Shown piece after piece: positions 7,805-15,357 of a stretch of DNA of 21,038 bases. The stretch lies in the NCBI GenBank assembly GCA_035512575.1, contig DATKDT010000003.1, forward strand, positions 1 through 21,038. The letters are read 5' to 3'. Each line of letters begins with the position of its first letter. Position 1 is the stretch's first letter. The translations under genes and the position numbers were made by a program. Source of the DNA: JALYRV01 sp035512575. GTDB taxonomy: Bacteria > Acidobacteriota > Vicinamibacteria > Vicinamibacterales > SCN-69-37. The notes beneath the pieces were generated by a model. That model saw only the letters and a program-made list of their open reading frames with translations, was not told where the DNA came from and ran no database searches.

Positions 7805-8818
7805 TCACCGAGGCACCGCGTCGAGCCGTCGCGTGATCGCGGCCATCATCTCCGAGGCGGGCAGCCGCCCGAGGCACCACCGGTCAGGCACGCGGCAGCC
7901 GCGCCGCGAGTGGCACTCGCATTCGTCGAATTTCGAGACCACGATGTCGGCGGGATCCCACGGGCCGTTGCGCGCCGGATTGGTCGGGCCGAACGGCGAC
8001 ACAATCGGCACGCCGAGCGCGCCCGCGATGTGCGTGGGCCCGGTGTCGCCCGACACCATCAGCCTGGCGTCGCGCAGCAGCGCGGCCAGGTCGATCAACG
8101 GCAGCGCCGGCGACATCACCGCCGCGCCTTCCGAGCCGCTCACGACCGCTTCGGCCAGCATCTTTTCGCCGGGCCCCCAGGCGACGACCGATCGCAGGCC
8201 GTGCCGCGCACGGAGGAACGCCGCCACTTCGCCGAAGCGCTCGGGCGGCCATCGCTTGTTGGGCCAGGCCGCGCCAGGATTCAGCACCGCGTACGGCGCG
8301 CCGCCGAGCGCGCGCTTCAACTGTTCCACCGCCGCGCTCGGGACAGCAGCAAGGGGGAATTCCAGCGGGGACAGCTCCTGATCGATCGACGGCGCCAGCT
8401 TGGCCGCCAGCGCAAGGTTCTTGCGCATTACATGTCGTTGCTTGTCCGGTTCTGATGTCTCGCTGTAAAAGGCCCTGGCGCCGCGCTCGCGCAGGTGCCA
8501 GATGGAAAAGCCCAGCACGCGCTTCGCTCCGGACGCGCGCGCCAGCAGCGCCGACTTGAAGAGGCCCTGAAAATCGAGCGCGGCATCGTAGCGGCGCGCC
8601 CGCAGCACCGCGGCCGCATTGAGCCAGGCCTTGAGCGTGCGTGCCTCGAGCACCACGCGCGCGTCGATCGCCGTCACGAGCCCGACGATGTCCTGGTGCG
8701 GTTTGTCGACGAGCCAGTCGATGCGCGCGTCCGGCATCGCGCGGCGCAGCGCGGCCACCGCCGGCAGCGTGTGGATCACGTCGCCCAGCGATCCGAGCCG
8801 GACGATGAGGATCCGCAT
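7805..8818 (-). CDS. Heptosyltransferase (WaaC/RfaC-like, GT9)
   Basis: Glycosyltransferase family 9 enzyme of 337 residues, expected to transfer L,D-heptose from its ADP form to the LPS inner core on the cytosolic face of the inner membrane. The N-terminus RILIVRLGSLGDVIHTLPA is the classic heptosyltransferase start. The donor-site region contains VLNPGAAWPNKRWP and SGDTGPTHIAGALGVP, followed by FGPTNPARNGP. The C-terminus has a Cys-rich stretch (CECHSRRGCRVPDRWC). The start ATG 8818 shares one base with the hldC stop (TGATG), indicating translational coupling; longer upstream starts would run through hldC. Heptosyltransferase I rather than II is suggested by sequence feel and by the separate WaaF-like gene upstream, but the order of transfer is not proven. 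Confidence 0.88.
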   Translation of the reverse strand: MRILIVRLGSLGDVIHTLPAVAALRRAMPDARIDWLVDKPHQDIVGLVTAIDARVVLEARTLKAWLNAAAVLRARRYDAALDFQGLFKSALLARASGAKRVLGFSIWHLRERGARAFYSETSEPDKQRHVMRKNLALAAKLAPSIDQELSPLEFPLAAVPSAAVEQLKRALGGAPYAVLNPGAAWPNKRWPPERFGEVAAFLRARHGLRSVVAWGPGEKMLAEAVVSGSEGAAVMSPALPLIDLAALLRDARLMVSGDTGPTHIAGALGVPIVSPFGPTNPARNGPWDPADIVVSKFDECECHSRRGCRVPDRWCLGRLPASEMMAAITRRLDAVPR

Positions 8819-9300
8819 CAGAGCGTGTCTCTTATGCGCGCCAGCAGATCGCGCGTCGAGTGGTCCTTGGGGTCGCCGACGATGGCGGTGCGGCCGCCGT
8901 ACGCGCGCACGATGTCGCGCTCGGGCACGGTGTCGGGCGTGTAGTCGGTGCCCTTGCAGTGGACGGCCGGCTTCAGCGTGTGCAGCAGCCGGTCGACCGT
9001 GCGGTCGGCAAAAATCACCACGTAATCCACCGCGGCAAGGCCCGCGATCAGCTCGGCGCGCTCGCCTTCGGGCATCAGCGGCCGCCCGGGTCCCTTCAGC
9101 GCGGCGACGGACTCGTCGGCGTTGACGGCGACAATCAGGCGATCCGCTTCGGCTTTCGCCGCTTCGAGATAGCGCACGTGGCCCACGTGCAGCAGATCGA
9201 AGCAACCGTTGGCGAACGCATGCGTCAGGCCAGCCCGCCGATCGACCGCCAGCCTGGCTGCCAGCCCGGGTTCGTCGAGGATCTTTTCAGCGGTCGACAT
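8818..9300 (-). CDS. hldC: D-glycero-beta-D-manno-heptose 1-phosphate adenylyltransferase
   Basis: Activates heptose 1-phosphate with ATP to give ADP-heptose, the donor for the inner core. The 160 residues form one nucleotidyltransferase (cytidylyltransferase-like) domain with FANGCFDLLHVGHVRYL, containing the HxGH motif His38-Gly40-His41, and the C-terminal IVGDPKDHSTRDLLARI, equivalent to the ISTTxL-type segment near the end of the HldE C-domain. In E. coli this domain is fused to the kinase as HldE; here it is a separate gene 25 bases after hldA. No strong Shine-Dalgarno is seen before ATG 9300. It overlaps the next heptosyltransferase by one base. Confidence 0.9.
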   Translation of the reverse strand: MSTAEKILDEPGLAARLAVDRRAGLTHAFANGCFDLLHVGHVRYLEAAKAEADRLIVAVNADESVAALKGPGRPLMPEGERAELIAGLAAVDYVVIFADRTVDRLLHTLKPAVHCKGTDYTPDTVPERDIVRAYGGRTAIVGDPKDHSTRDLLARIRDTL

Positions 9301-9325
9301 GAGGGCTGGCGGGTCGATTTACCAT

Positions 9326-10303
9326 TTACAATCTCACGGCCGCGCGCAGCTCGTCGGCCGAAATGGTGGCGGTGCCGCGCTTCATCACGACGAGGCCGCC
9401 GGCGAAGTTCGCGAGGCGCGCGGCTTCCTCGAACGTCGCGCCGGCCGCGCGCGCGAGCGCGAATGTCGCGATGACGGTGTCGCCGGCGCCCGTGACGTCG
9501 GCGACCTCATCGGATCCATGGATGGGCACGCGCAGCGTCGGCGCCTTCGGCTCGAACAGCGCCATGCCGCGGCTGCCGCGCGTGACGAGCATCGCCTCAG
9601 CGCCCGTCTTCCGCAGTAGCGTTCGCCCCGCCTTCTCCAGCGCCTTCCGGTCATCGTCAATCCTGACGCCGAGCAGCGCTTCGACTTCCGACTCGTTGGG
9701 CGTGCACGCGGTCATGCCGCGGAAGTCGAGCAGCCGGTAGCGCGAGTCGACGAACAGCTGCGCGCGCCGCGGCCGGATGCGCGCGATGCCGCGCGCGGTG
9801 ACGAGCCCCGAGCCGTAGTCGGACGCGATGATGGCGTCGGCGCGCCGGGCGGCGCGCGCCGCGCGCGCGACGACGTCACGGATGACGGCCGGCTTCGAGG
9901 CGCCCGCGCCCGCGCGATCGATGCGCACGATCTGCTGCTTGGCCGAGTGGACGCCGCCGGCAAGGATGCGCGTCTTGACCGGCGTCGACATGTCTTTGGG
10001 CCGCGCAAGCGCCAGGCGCACGCCGCGCTCGCGGAGCGCCTCGACGAGCCGATCGCCCGCCTCGTCGCGCCCGGCCGCGCCCGCGAGCGTGACCCTGCCG
10101 CCGAGGGCGGCGACGTTCGCGGCGGCGTTGCCGGCGCCGCCGGGAACGATCTCCGTGGTGCCGTATTCGAGAATCAGGACGGGCGCCTCGCGCGAAACGC
10201 GCGACAGGCGGCCGTAAATGAACTCGTCGGCGACGAGATCCCCGACCACGAGCACGCGCGCGCGGCGGAAGCGATCGATGAGCGACAGCAGGCGGGACGT
10301 CAC
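9326..10303 (-). CDS. hldA: D-glycero-beta-D-manno-heptose 7-phosphate kinase (PfkB family)
   Basis: Phosphorylates D-manno-heptose 7-phosphate at C1, giving the 1,7-bisphosphate for GmhB. The 325 residues match the N-terminal kinase domain of HldE. Visible features: VLVVGDLVADEFIYG near residue 19, the PfkB substrate-site GGAGNAAANVAALGG (55-69), TPNESE (201-206) and the catalytic GAGD with Asp275. The start is GTG 10303, overlapping the gmhB stop by 4 bases (GTGA), so coupling is likely. The adenylyltransferase half is a separate downstream gene, making this the split HldA/HldC arrangement rather than the fused one. Confidence 0.92.
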   Translation of the reverse strand: MTSRLLSLIDRFRRARVLVVGDLVADEFIYGRLSRVSREAPVLILEYGTTEIVPGGAGNAAANVAALGGRVTLAGAAGRDEAGDRLVEALRERGVRLALARPKDMSTPVKTRILAGGVHSAKQQIVRIDRAGAGASKPAVIRDVVARAARAARRADAIIASDYGSGLVTARGIARIRPRRAQLFVDSRYRLLDFRGMTACTPNESEVEALLGVRIDDDRKALEKAGRTLLRKTGAEAMLVTRGSRGMALFEPKAPTLRVPIHGSDEVADVTGAGDTVIATFALARAAGATFEEAARLANFAGGLVVMKRGTATISADELRAAVRL

Positions 10304-10878
10304 GCGGGCGGCACCTCGTTGAGCAGAATGCGCGACGCCGCTTCCGCGAGATTCGCGGCCACGAGCGCGGCGCCGGGGACGCGGCCGTTCAGCCGCGCGA
10401 GTTCGCCTTCACCATAGCCGGTCCGCACGAGAATCCCGCGCAGTCCGGCCGCCTCGGCGGCGCCCATGTCGCTGGCCTTGTCGCCGATGTAGAACGAGCG
10501 GGCCTTGTCGACCGGCAGCGCCTTGCAGGCCTGATCGAAAAGGCCGGCCTTCGGCTTGCGGCAGTCGCAGTCGAGCCGGAACTTCTCCACCGTCGCCGTG
10601 GCGTGGTGCGGGCACACGAACCAGCCGTCGACCCGGCCGCCGGCCGCGCGGATCCGTTCGTCGATGCGCGCATGCAGCGCGTCGAGCACCGATTCCTCGA
10701 TCATGCCGAGCGCCACGCCCGCCTGGTTCGTGATCACGACAATCTGATAATCGGCCCGTGTCAGCAGGCGGATGGCATCGAGCGCGCCCGGAATGAACAC
10801 GAGGCGATCGAGGGCGTTGAGATAGCCGACATCCTCGTTGATGGTGCCGTCGCGATCGAGGAAGACCGTCGGCTTCAT
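10300..10878 (-). CDS. gmhB: D-glycero-beta-D-manno-heptose 1,7-bisphosphate 7-phosphatase
   Basis: HAD-superfamily phosphatase removing the 7-phosphate from heptose 1,7-bisphosphate in ADP-heptose synthesis. The 192 residues are a normal length. Catalytic DRDGT places nucleophile Asp8 and acid/base Asp10 at the N-terminus; ITNQAG (about 49-54) is motif II; the structural zinc ligands appear as Cys89, His91, Cys104 and Cys106; CRKPK and YIGDKASDM give motifs III and IV. ATG 10878 overlaps the waaF stop by 4 bases (ATGA), and its own stop overlaps hldA. A histidinol-phosphatase-like role is the main paralogue alternative, but neighbouring hldA, hldC and heptosyltransferases fix the heptose pathway. 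Confidence 0.94.
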   Translation of the reverse strand: MKPTVFLDRDGTINEDVGYLNALDRLVFIPGALDAIRLLTRADYQIVVITNQAGVALGMIEESVLDALHARIDERIRAAGGRVDGWFVCPHHATATVEKFRLDCDCRKPKAGLFDQACKALPVDKARSFYIGDKASDMGAAEAAGLRGILVRTGYGEGELARLNGRVPGAALVAANLAEAASRILLNEVPPA

Positions 10879-11900
10879 GCCTGCAGCAGGGCCTCGGCGC
10901 GGGCGAACACGGTGCCGGCGGTGATGCGTTTCATGCAGCGATGGTCGATGGGACAGTCACGCAGCATACAGGGACGGCAGAACACGTCGTGCGACAGCGC
11001 GGCGCCCGGGCCGATGGGCGCCGACACGCGCTCGTCGGTCGGCCCGAAGATCGTGATGGTCGGCACGCCCATGGCGGCCGACAGATGCGCGGCACCCGAG
11101 TCGTTGGCGATGACGAGCGACGCGTGCGCCAGCGTGCCGATCAGCCCCCGCACGTCCGCCCGGCCGATCATGTTGACCACGCGTCCGGCTTCGGCCGGCG
11201 CGTGGGCGCGAAGCCAGGATTCTATCGCACGGCCCGTATCGCGATCAGCCGGCGCGCCCTCGAGCACCGCCGCCGCGCCGCGCTCGCGCACGAGTCGCGC
11301 GGCGACCTCCGCGACATGCGACGGGAGCCAGCGCTTGGCGTGGCCGTACGCGGCCCCGGGCGCAAAGACCACGAGCGGCCGGTCCACATCGACGCCGGCC
11401 TTTCTGAGGGCCTCCGCGCCCCGGGCCTGCGTCTCGGGCCGCGCCGTCAGCCGCGGCGGCGCCTCGACGCCCTCGCCGGCGTCGAGCCGGCGCGCCAGCG
11501 TCCGGTAGAAATCGGCATGATGCGGGCGCTCCGATTTCGACGGACGCCGCGCCGCGCGCGTCAGCAGCAGCCCGCGGCCTCGCCCACCGTAACCCCAGCG
11601 TTCGCGGATGCCGGCGCGCTTCGCGACCCAGGCCGAGCCGAAGGAGTTGGTGAAGATCACGATGCGATCGAACCCGCCGGCCCGCAGCGCATCAACCGCC
11701 GCGCGCCCTGCCCCGCCCGCCAGCCCCATCGTCCGCGCCGGCTGCGCGTCGTGCAGCTCGTTGAAGATCGTCATCACCGATGCGGGCCCGGCGAGGGTCA
11801 CCTCGTCAGCCTCGAACGCACGGCGGAACGCGGCAATCGCCGGCAGCGCCATCACGGCGTCGCCGAGCCAGTTCGGAGTGCGCAGCGCTATCCGCATCAT
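10875..11900 (-). CDS. waaF: Heptosyltransferase II-like (GT9)
   Basis: GT9 enzyme of 341 residues, expected to add the second heptose to the LPS inner core. The N-terminus RIALRTPNWLGDAVMALPAI is strongly WaaF-like. Also seen are VVFAPGAAYGHAKRWLP for nucleotide-sugar binding, VIANDSGAAHLSAAMGVPTITIFGPTDE, and a C-terminal Cys cluster CRPCMLRDCPIDHRCM typical of WaaF. Two adjacent ATG codons (11900, 11897) are possible starts; the first overlaps the acyltransferase stop by 4 bases (ATGA). The frame is open far upstream, but that part is antisense-type noise inside lpxL. Its stop overlaps gmhB. Confidence 0.92.
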   Translation of the reverse strand: MMRIALRTPNWLGDAVMALPAIAAFRRAFEADEVTLAGPASVMTIFNELHDAQPARTMGLAGGAGRAAVDALRAGGFDRIVIFTNSFGSAWVAKRAGIRERWGYGGRGRGLLLTRAARRPSKSERPHHADFYRTLARRLDAGEGVEAPPRLTARPETQARGAEALRKAGVDVDRPLVVFAPGAAYGHAKRWLPSHVAEVAARLVRERGAAAVLEGAPADRDTGRAIESWLRAHAPAEAGRVVNMIGRADVRGLIGTLAHASLVIANDSGAAHLSAAMGVPTITIFGPTDERVSAPIGPGAALSHDVFCRPCMLRDCPIDHRCMKRITAGTVFARAEALLQA

Positions 11901-12829
11901 TCCGAAATTTCTTCGCCGCTTGCGGCGGGAAACATGCCGGGCACGGCGGATACGTCCGGCGGAAGGTCGCGCCAGCGGCGGTGCATCCACAGCCACAGCT
12001 CGGGGTAGCGGCGCACGTACATCTCGAGCACGTCGGTGCATCGCTGTGTGAGCTCGCGCACCGGATCCGGCGAGTCGGCAGGCGGCGGCGGCACCGGATG
12101 CTCGTAAATCATTCGATAGCGCCCGCCGGGCAGCGGCAGCGCGAACACGGGAATCACCGGCGCGCCCGTCTTCAGCGCGAGTGCCGCGAGTGCCGACGTC
12201 GTGGCTGCCGGCCGGTTGAAGAACTCCACGTACACCGCGTCGGCGCTCTGGATGTGCTGGTCGATCATGATGGCGACGGTCTGATTCGCCGCCAGCGCGC
12301 GCATGACTTTGCGCACCGCGCCGCGGCGGTAGATGACACCGTTGCCGGTGGACGTGCGCGCCTGTTCGAGCAGCTCGTGCAGCATGGGGTTGTCGAGCGG
12401 CCGCGCGAGCACGTGCATGGGCGGCAGCGCCAGCGGATGCGCCATGCCCTGCAGCTCCCAGTAGCCGAAATGACCCGAGAAGATGAGCACGCCGCGTCCG
12501 AGCGCCAGTGCCTGCTGCACGCGCTCGGCGCCTTCGTACTCCACGCGCCGGCGAATGCCGTCGGCGTCGAGCGTGCTGAAGTTCAGGATGCCGAGCAGCA
12601 GCCGGCCGAAGTGACCGAACATGTGCCGCGCGATCGTGCGACATTCTCGTTCCGACCGCAGCGGAAACGCCGCCTGCAGCTGGCGCACCGCGAGGCGCCT
12701 GTGCGCGTGATCGAGCGCCCAGAACGTCAGCCCGACGGCAGTGCCCAGCGCCTCGACGCCGCGATCGGGCAGCACGCGCGCCAGCGCGCGCACCGACGCG
12801 ACAAGCGCGTACTCGAGCCTATGACGCAC
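11897..12829 (-). CDS. Lipid A biosynthesis acyltransferase (LpxL/HtrB family)
   Basis: Adds a secondary acyl chain to Kdo-lipid A at the inner membrane, a late step that normally follows Kdo transfer. The 310 residues match the LpxL/LpxM family. The catalytic HX4E motif is seen in SGHFGYWEL (His120, Glu125). Further family blocks are GVLIFSGH, VIYRRGAVRKVMRAL, IMIDQHIQ (the DQ-containing block) and the C-terminal YPELWLWMHRRWR. A weakly hydrophobic segment near residues 24-38 may act as the membrane anchor. The start is GTG 12829, overlapping the lpxK 3' end by 11 bases; I found no in-frame ATG nearby. Acyl donor and position cannot be decided from sequence. Confidence 0.9.
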   Translation of the reverse strand: MRHRLEYALVASVRALARVLPDRGVEALGTAVGLTFWALDHAHRRLAVRQLQAAFPLRSERECRTIARHMFGHFGRLLLGILNFSTLDADGIRRRVEYEGAERVQQALALGRGVLIFSGHFGYWELQGMAHPLALPPMHVLARPLDNPMLHELLEQARTSTGNGVIYRRGAVRKVMRALAANQTVAIMIDQHIQSADAVYVEFFNRPAATTSALAALALKTGAPVIPVFALPLPGGRYRMIYEHPVPPPPADSPDPVRELTQRCTDVLEMYVRRYPELWLWMHRRWRDLPPDVSAVPGMFPAASGEEISE

Positions 12830-13835
12830 GGCGCGGTCCGGCGCGCCGCGCGCGCATCTCGGTTTCAGCGCGCTCAGCGCGCGCCTGAGTCAATCTCCCG
12901 ATCAGCCATCGAGCAAAGTCGTCGGGCTGGTCGATCTGAATCGTCATCTCCGCGATGTGCAGCGGCAGATCGGACGTCCACACGTCGCGCAGCCGGACGG
13001 CGTCCTTCGCGGTCGTGACGGCCACCGATGCGCCGGCGGCTGCGGCATCCCGCGCGATCCGCGCCGTATCCTCCGCCGTGTAGCGATGATGATCGTTGAA
13101 TGCGAGGTCGCCGGCGACGCGCCAGCCCGCGCCGCGCACGGCGGCCACGAACTGCCGCGGATCCGCGATGCCCGCCACCGCGAACGCGGGGACGGCGGCC
13201 GCGTCGGCAGGCGGAGGCGCCACGTGGCGGACGCCGCTGAACATCGACACGCCGGAAACGCCCTCCACGGCCCGAACAGTCTGCGCGCGCTCCTCCCCGG
13301 TGCCGCCGATGACGACAATCGCATCGGCATGCTCGAGCGCATCGATTGGCTCGCGCAGCCGGCCCGCCGGAAGGACGTCCTCACCGAGATCCGCGACGTC
13401 GAGCATGACGATGTCGAGGTCGCGCGCCACCCGCACGTGCTGAAAGCCATCGTCCAGCACGTGCACCGTGGCGCCGAGCTGCTCCGCCGCAACGCCCGCG
13501 CGCGCGCGATCCGCGCCGACCACGACAATCGCGCCGTCGAGCTGCTCGGCCAGCATCAGCGGCTCGTCGCCCGACTCGGCGAGCGACGCGCGCACGCCGT
13601 CACGGTCGCGAACGACAAGGGGCGCGTCGGATGGCCGCTGGCGTCCGTAGCCGCGGCTGAGAACCGCGGGCCGCTCGCCCGCGTCGAGCAGCACGCGCGC
13701 GACGAGCGCCGCCATCGGCGTCTTCGCGCGGCCGCCAGTCGCGATGTTGCCGATGCTGACGACGGGACGCGACAAGCGGCGCGGGTGCGCGTGCCGGCGG
13801 CGCCAGCGCGTCACGGCGGCGTAGAGGAAAGACAT
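12819..13835 (-). CDS. lpxK: Tetraacyldisaccharide 4'-kinase (lipid A)
   Basis: Phosphorylates the lipid A disaccharide at the 4' position, making lipid IVA. The protein has 338 residues from ATG 13835; GTG 13838 immediately before is an alternative. Seen: VVSIGN followed by the P-loop region (residues 29-40), LSRGYGR, VLDDGFQH, FNDHHRYT and a TxKDAVRL block. Two usually conserved positions differ: the glycine before the P-loop lysine is Ala37 (GGRAKTP), and the usual TEKD reads TAKD. All other blocks are intact, so I expect a functional enzyme. The N-terminus is short for the family. It follows the DUF4143 ATPase stop by 18 bases, whereas it would usually follow waaA. Confidence 0.9.
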   Translation of the reverse strand: MSFLYAAVTRWRRRHAHPRRLSRPVVSIGNIATGGRAKTPMAALVARVLLDAGERPAVLSRGYGRQRPSDAPLVVRDRDGVRASLAESGDEPLMLAEQLDGAIVVVGADRARAGVAAEQLGATVHVLDDGFQHVRVARDLDIVMLDVADLGEDVLPAGRLREPIDALEHADAIVVIGGTGEERAQTVRAVEGVSGVSMFSGVRHVAPPPADAAAVPAFAVAGIADPRQFVAAVRGAGWRVAGDLAFNDHHRYTAEDTARIARDAAAAGASVAVTTAKDAVRLRDVWTSDLPLHIAEMTIQIDQPDDFARWLIGRLTQARAERAETEMRARRAGPRRAS

Positions 13836-13853
13836 CACGCGTTCGTCGCCATG

Positions 13854-15014
13854 CTATCCGAAGATCTGAGCCCAGCTGCCAGCGGCGACGGCCTCGAGCG
13901 GAACGGCGGTCACGCGCGGCGCCATGCGATAGCGGCGGGCGCCTGGATAGATCACGGCCAGACGCTCCAGCCCGAGATCGTCCAGCGCGCTGCGCATGGA
14001 CGGCGTCATGACGGGCGCGTCGGTCCGCTTGATTTCGACACCGTATCGCATGCCCTTCCGGAACAGCAGCAGGTCGAGTTCGGCGCCGCCGTGCGTCCCC
14101 CAGAAGTACGCCTGATCCGGCGCGAGCCCCGACAGCAGCTGTTCGACGACGTAGCCTTCCCATGAGGCTCCCAGCTTCGGGTGGCGCAGGAGATCGGCGG
14201 CGGTCCGAATCCCGAGCAGCTGATGCAGCAGTCCTGAGTCACGGATGTAGACCTTCGGCGATTTGATCTGCCGCTTGCCGAGATTCTCATGCCAGGGCTG
14301 CAGCTGGCGGATCATGAAGACGCCGGTCAGCGCGTCGAGATACCGCCGGATGGTCATCTCGCTCACGCCGAGACTGCGCGCCGGCTCCGCGTGATTCCAG
14401 ATCTGCGCGTGATAATGCGCGGCCATCGTCCAGAACCGCAGCAGCATGGGGGCCGCGATGCCGATGCCGAGCTGTGGCACGTCCCGCTCGAGAAACGTGC
14501 GCACGAACTGCTCTCGCCACCGCCAGCTCTCGGCCTCGGTGCGTGACAGATAGGCCCGGGGAAATCCGCCACGCCGCCAGTGACGGTCGAGCGCCGCTGC
14601 GCCCAGCTCGTGGAGTTGCAGGCCGCCCACGTCGATGACCTCCAGAGGGCCGGCGAGACTCTCCGACGTCTGCTGCAGCAGACCTGGCGCCGCGCTGCTC
14701 AGCACCAGGAACCGGGCGCGTCGTGGCCGGCGATCGGCCAGCACGCGCAGGACGGGAAACAGATCCGGCCGGCGTTGCACCTCATCGATCACGACCGTTC
14801 CCCGGAGCGGCGCAAGCGCGGTCAGCGGCTCAGCCAGCCGCCCCAGATCGGCCGGATTCTCGAGATCGAAGTAGTTGGCCGAGCCGGCCTCCACCAGCGT
14901 ACGGGCGAGCGTGGTCTTTCCGCTCTGGCGGGGCCCGACGAGCGCGACGACCAGGCCGCGCCGGAGCGCGGCGCGTACCGACGACTCGAGGGCGTGGCGC
15001 GGCAGCAGAGGCAT
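13854..15014 (-). CDS. AAA ATPase with C-terminal DUF4143 domain
   Basis: Stand-alone P-loop ATPase of the AAA_14/DUF4143 type, 386 residues from ATG 15014. Seen: Walker A GPRQSGKT (residues 27-34), Walker B VIDEVQRRPDLFPVLR, a sensor-like FLVLSSAAP, then the DUF4143 part with FLERDVPQLGI, a helix-turn-helix-like SLGVSEMTIRRYLDALTGVFMI, WEGYVVEQLL, and the nuclease-like ELDLLLFRKG...VEIKR near the C-terminus. The function of this widespread family is not established; members are patchily distributed and often near toxin-antitoxin genes. GTG 15032 is an earlier in-frame start, but ATG 15014 has AGGA at 9 bases. It is divergent from the VapBC-like pair and shares an 88-base upstream region holding two palindromes. 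It interrupts the lipid A gene run. Confidence 0.9.
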   Translation of the reverse strand: MPLLPRHALESSVRAALRRGLVVALVGPRQSGKTTLARTLVEAGSANYFDLENPADLGRLAEPLTALAPLRGTVVIDEVQRRPDLFPVLRVLADRRPRRARFLVLSSAAPGLLQQTSESLAGPLEVIDVGGLQLHELGAAALDRHWRRGGFPRAYLSRTEAESWRWREQFVRTFLERDVPQLGIGIAAPMLLRFWTMAAHYHAQIWNHAEPARSLGVSEMTIRRYLDALTGVFMIRQLQPWHENLGKRQIKSPKVYIRDSGLLHQLLGIRTAADLLRHPKLGASWEGYVVEQLLSGLAPDQAYFWGTHGGAELDLLLFRKGMRYGVEIKRTDAPVMTPSMRSALDDLGLERLAVIYPGARRYRMAPRVTAVPLEAVAAGSWAQIFG

Positions 15015-15019
15015 GCCGT

Positions 15020-15048
15020 GAAATCCTAACACATCATGTTAGATTTTC
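15020..15048. promoter_or_regulatory. Operator-like dyad before the DUF4143 ATPase
   Basis: Perfect arms CTAACA (15026-15031) and TGTTAG (15037-15042) flank the 5-base spacer CATCA. Extending outward to 15020 and 15048 gives 12-base arms with 10 of 12 positions matching. It begins 5 bases upstream of the ATPase ATG and covers its ribosome-binding site. A repressor site is the natural reading; the binder is unknown. Confidence 0.5.
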
Positions 15049-15084
15049 AAGGTATCAGGACGGTTCCTGGATGCGACGAACCTG

Positions 15085-15105
15085 CATGGTAGACTATCTA
15101 CCATG
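15085..15105. promoter_or_regulatory. Perfect 21-base palindrome over the antitoxin start codon
   Basis: Arms CATGGTAGA (15085-15093) and TCTACCATG (15097-15105) are perfect inverted copies around the centre CTA. The last three bases are the ATG of the antitoxin gene. AbrB-fold VapB/MazE antitoxins bind palindromes in their own promoters, so this is a strong candidate autoregulatory operator. A -10-like TAGACT lies inside it (15090-15095), but no convincing -35 is visible. Confidence 0.65.
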
Positions 15106-15357
15106 ACAATCACCATGGATCGAGCCGGGCGGCTGGTCATCCCCAGCGAGATCCGCCGCGAGGCCGGCATCGAGCCGGGCGCGCCTCTCGAGATTCGCCT
15201 GCGCGACGGCGTCGTCGAAATCGAACCGAAGGCCATGGAGGTGCGGCTCGAGCAGCGGGGACGGTTTTTGGTCGCCGTTCCGGTCGGCGTCACACCGCCG
15301 CCCCTGACGTCGGCTACCGTCGAACGCATCCGGCGACAGGTCCGGCGCCGGCGTTGA
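15103..15357 (+). CDS. AbrB/MazE-type antitoxin (VapB-like)
   Basis: Small DNA-binding antitoxin, 84 residues. The N-terminal half is a SpoVT/AbrB swapped-hairpin domain: MTITMDRAGRLVIPSEIR, EAGIEPGAPLEI and DGVVEIEP are the family's typical strands. The C-terminal half is rich in Arg and Val with no other domain, consistent with a toxin-binding tail. The start ATG 15103 lies inside the 21-base palindrome; no Shine-Dalgarno is visible, so translation may be leaderless or start at ATG 15115. The toxin begins in the overlapping TTGA at the stop. It should neutralise the PIN toxin and, with it, repress its own promoter; this follows from the family and was not shown. Confidence 0.88.
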   Translation: MTITMDRAGRLVIPSEIRREAGIEPGAPLEIRLRDGVVEIEPKAMEVRLEQRGRFLVAVPVGVTPPPLTSATVERIRRQVRRRR

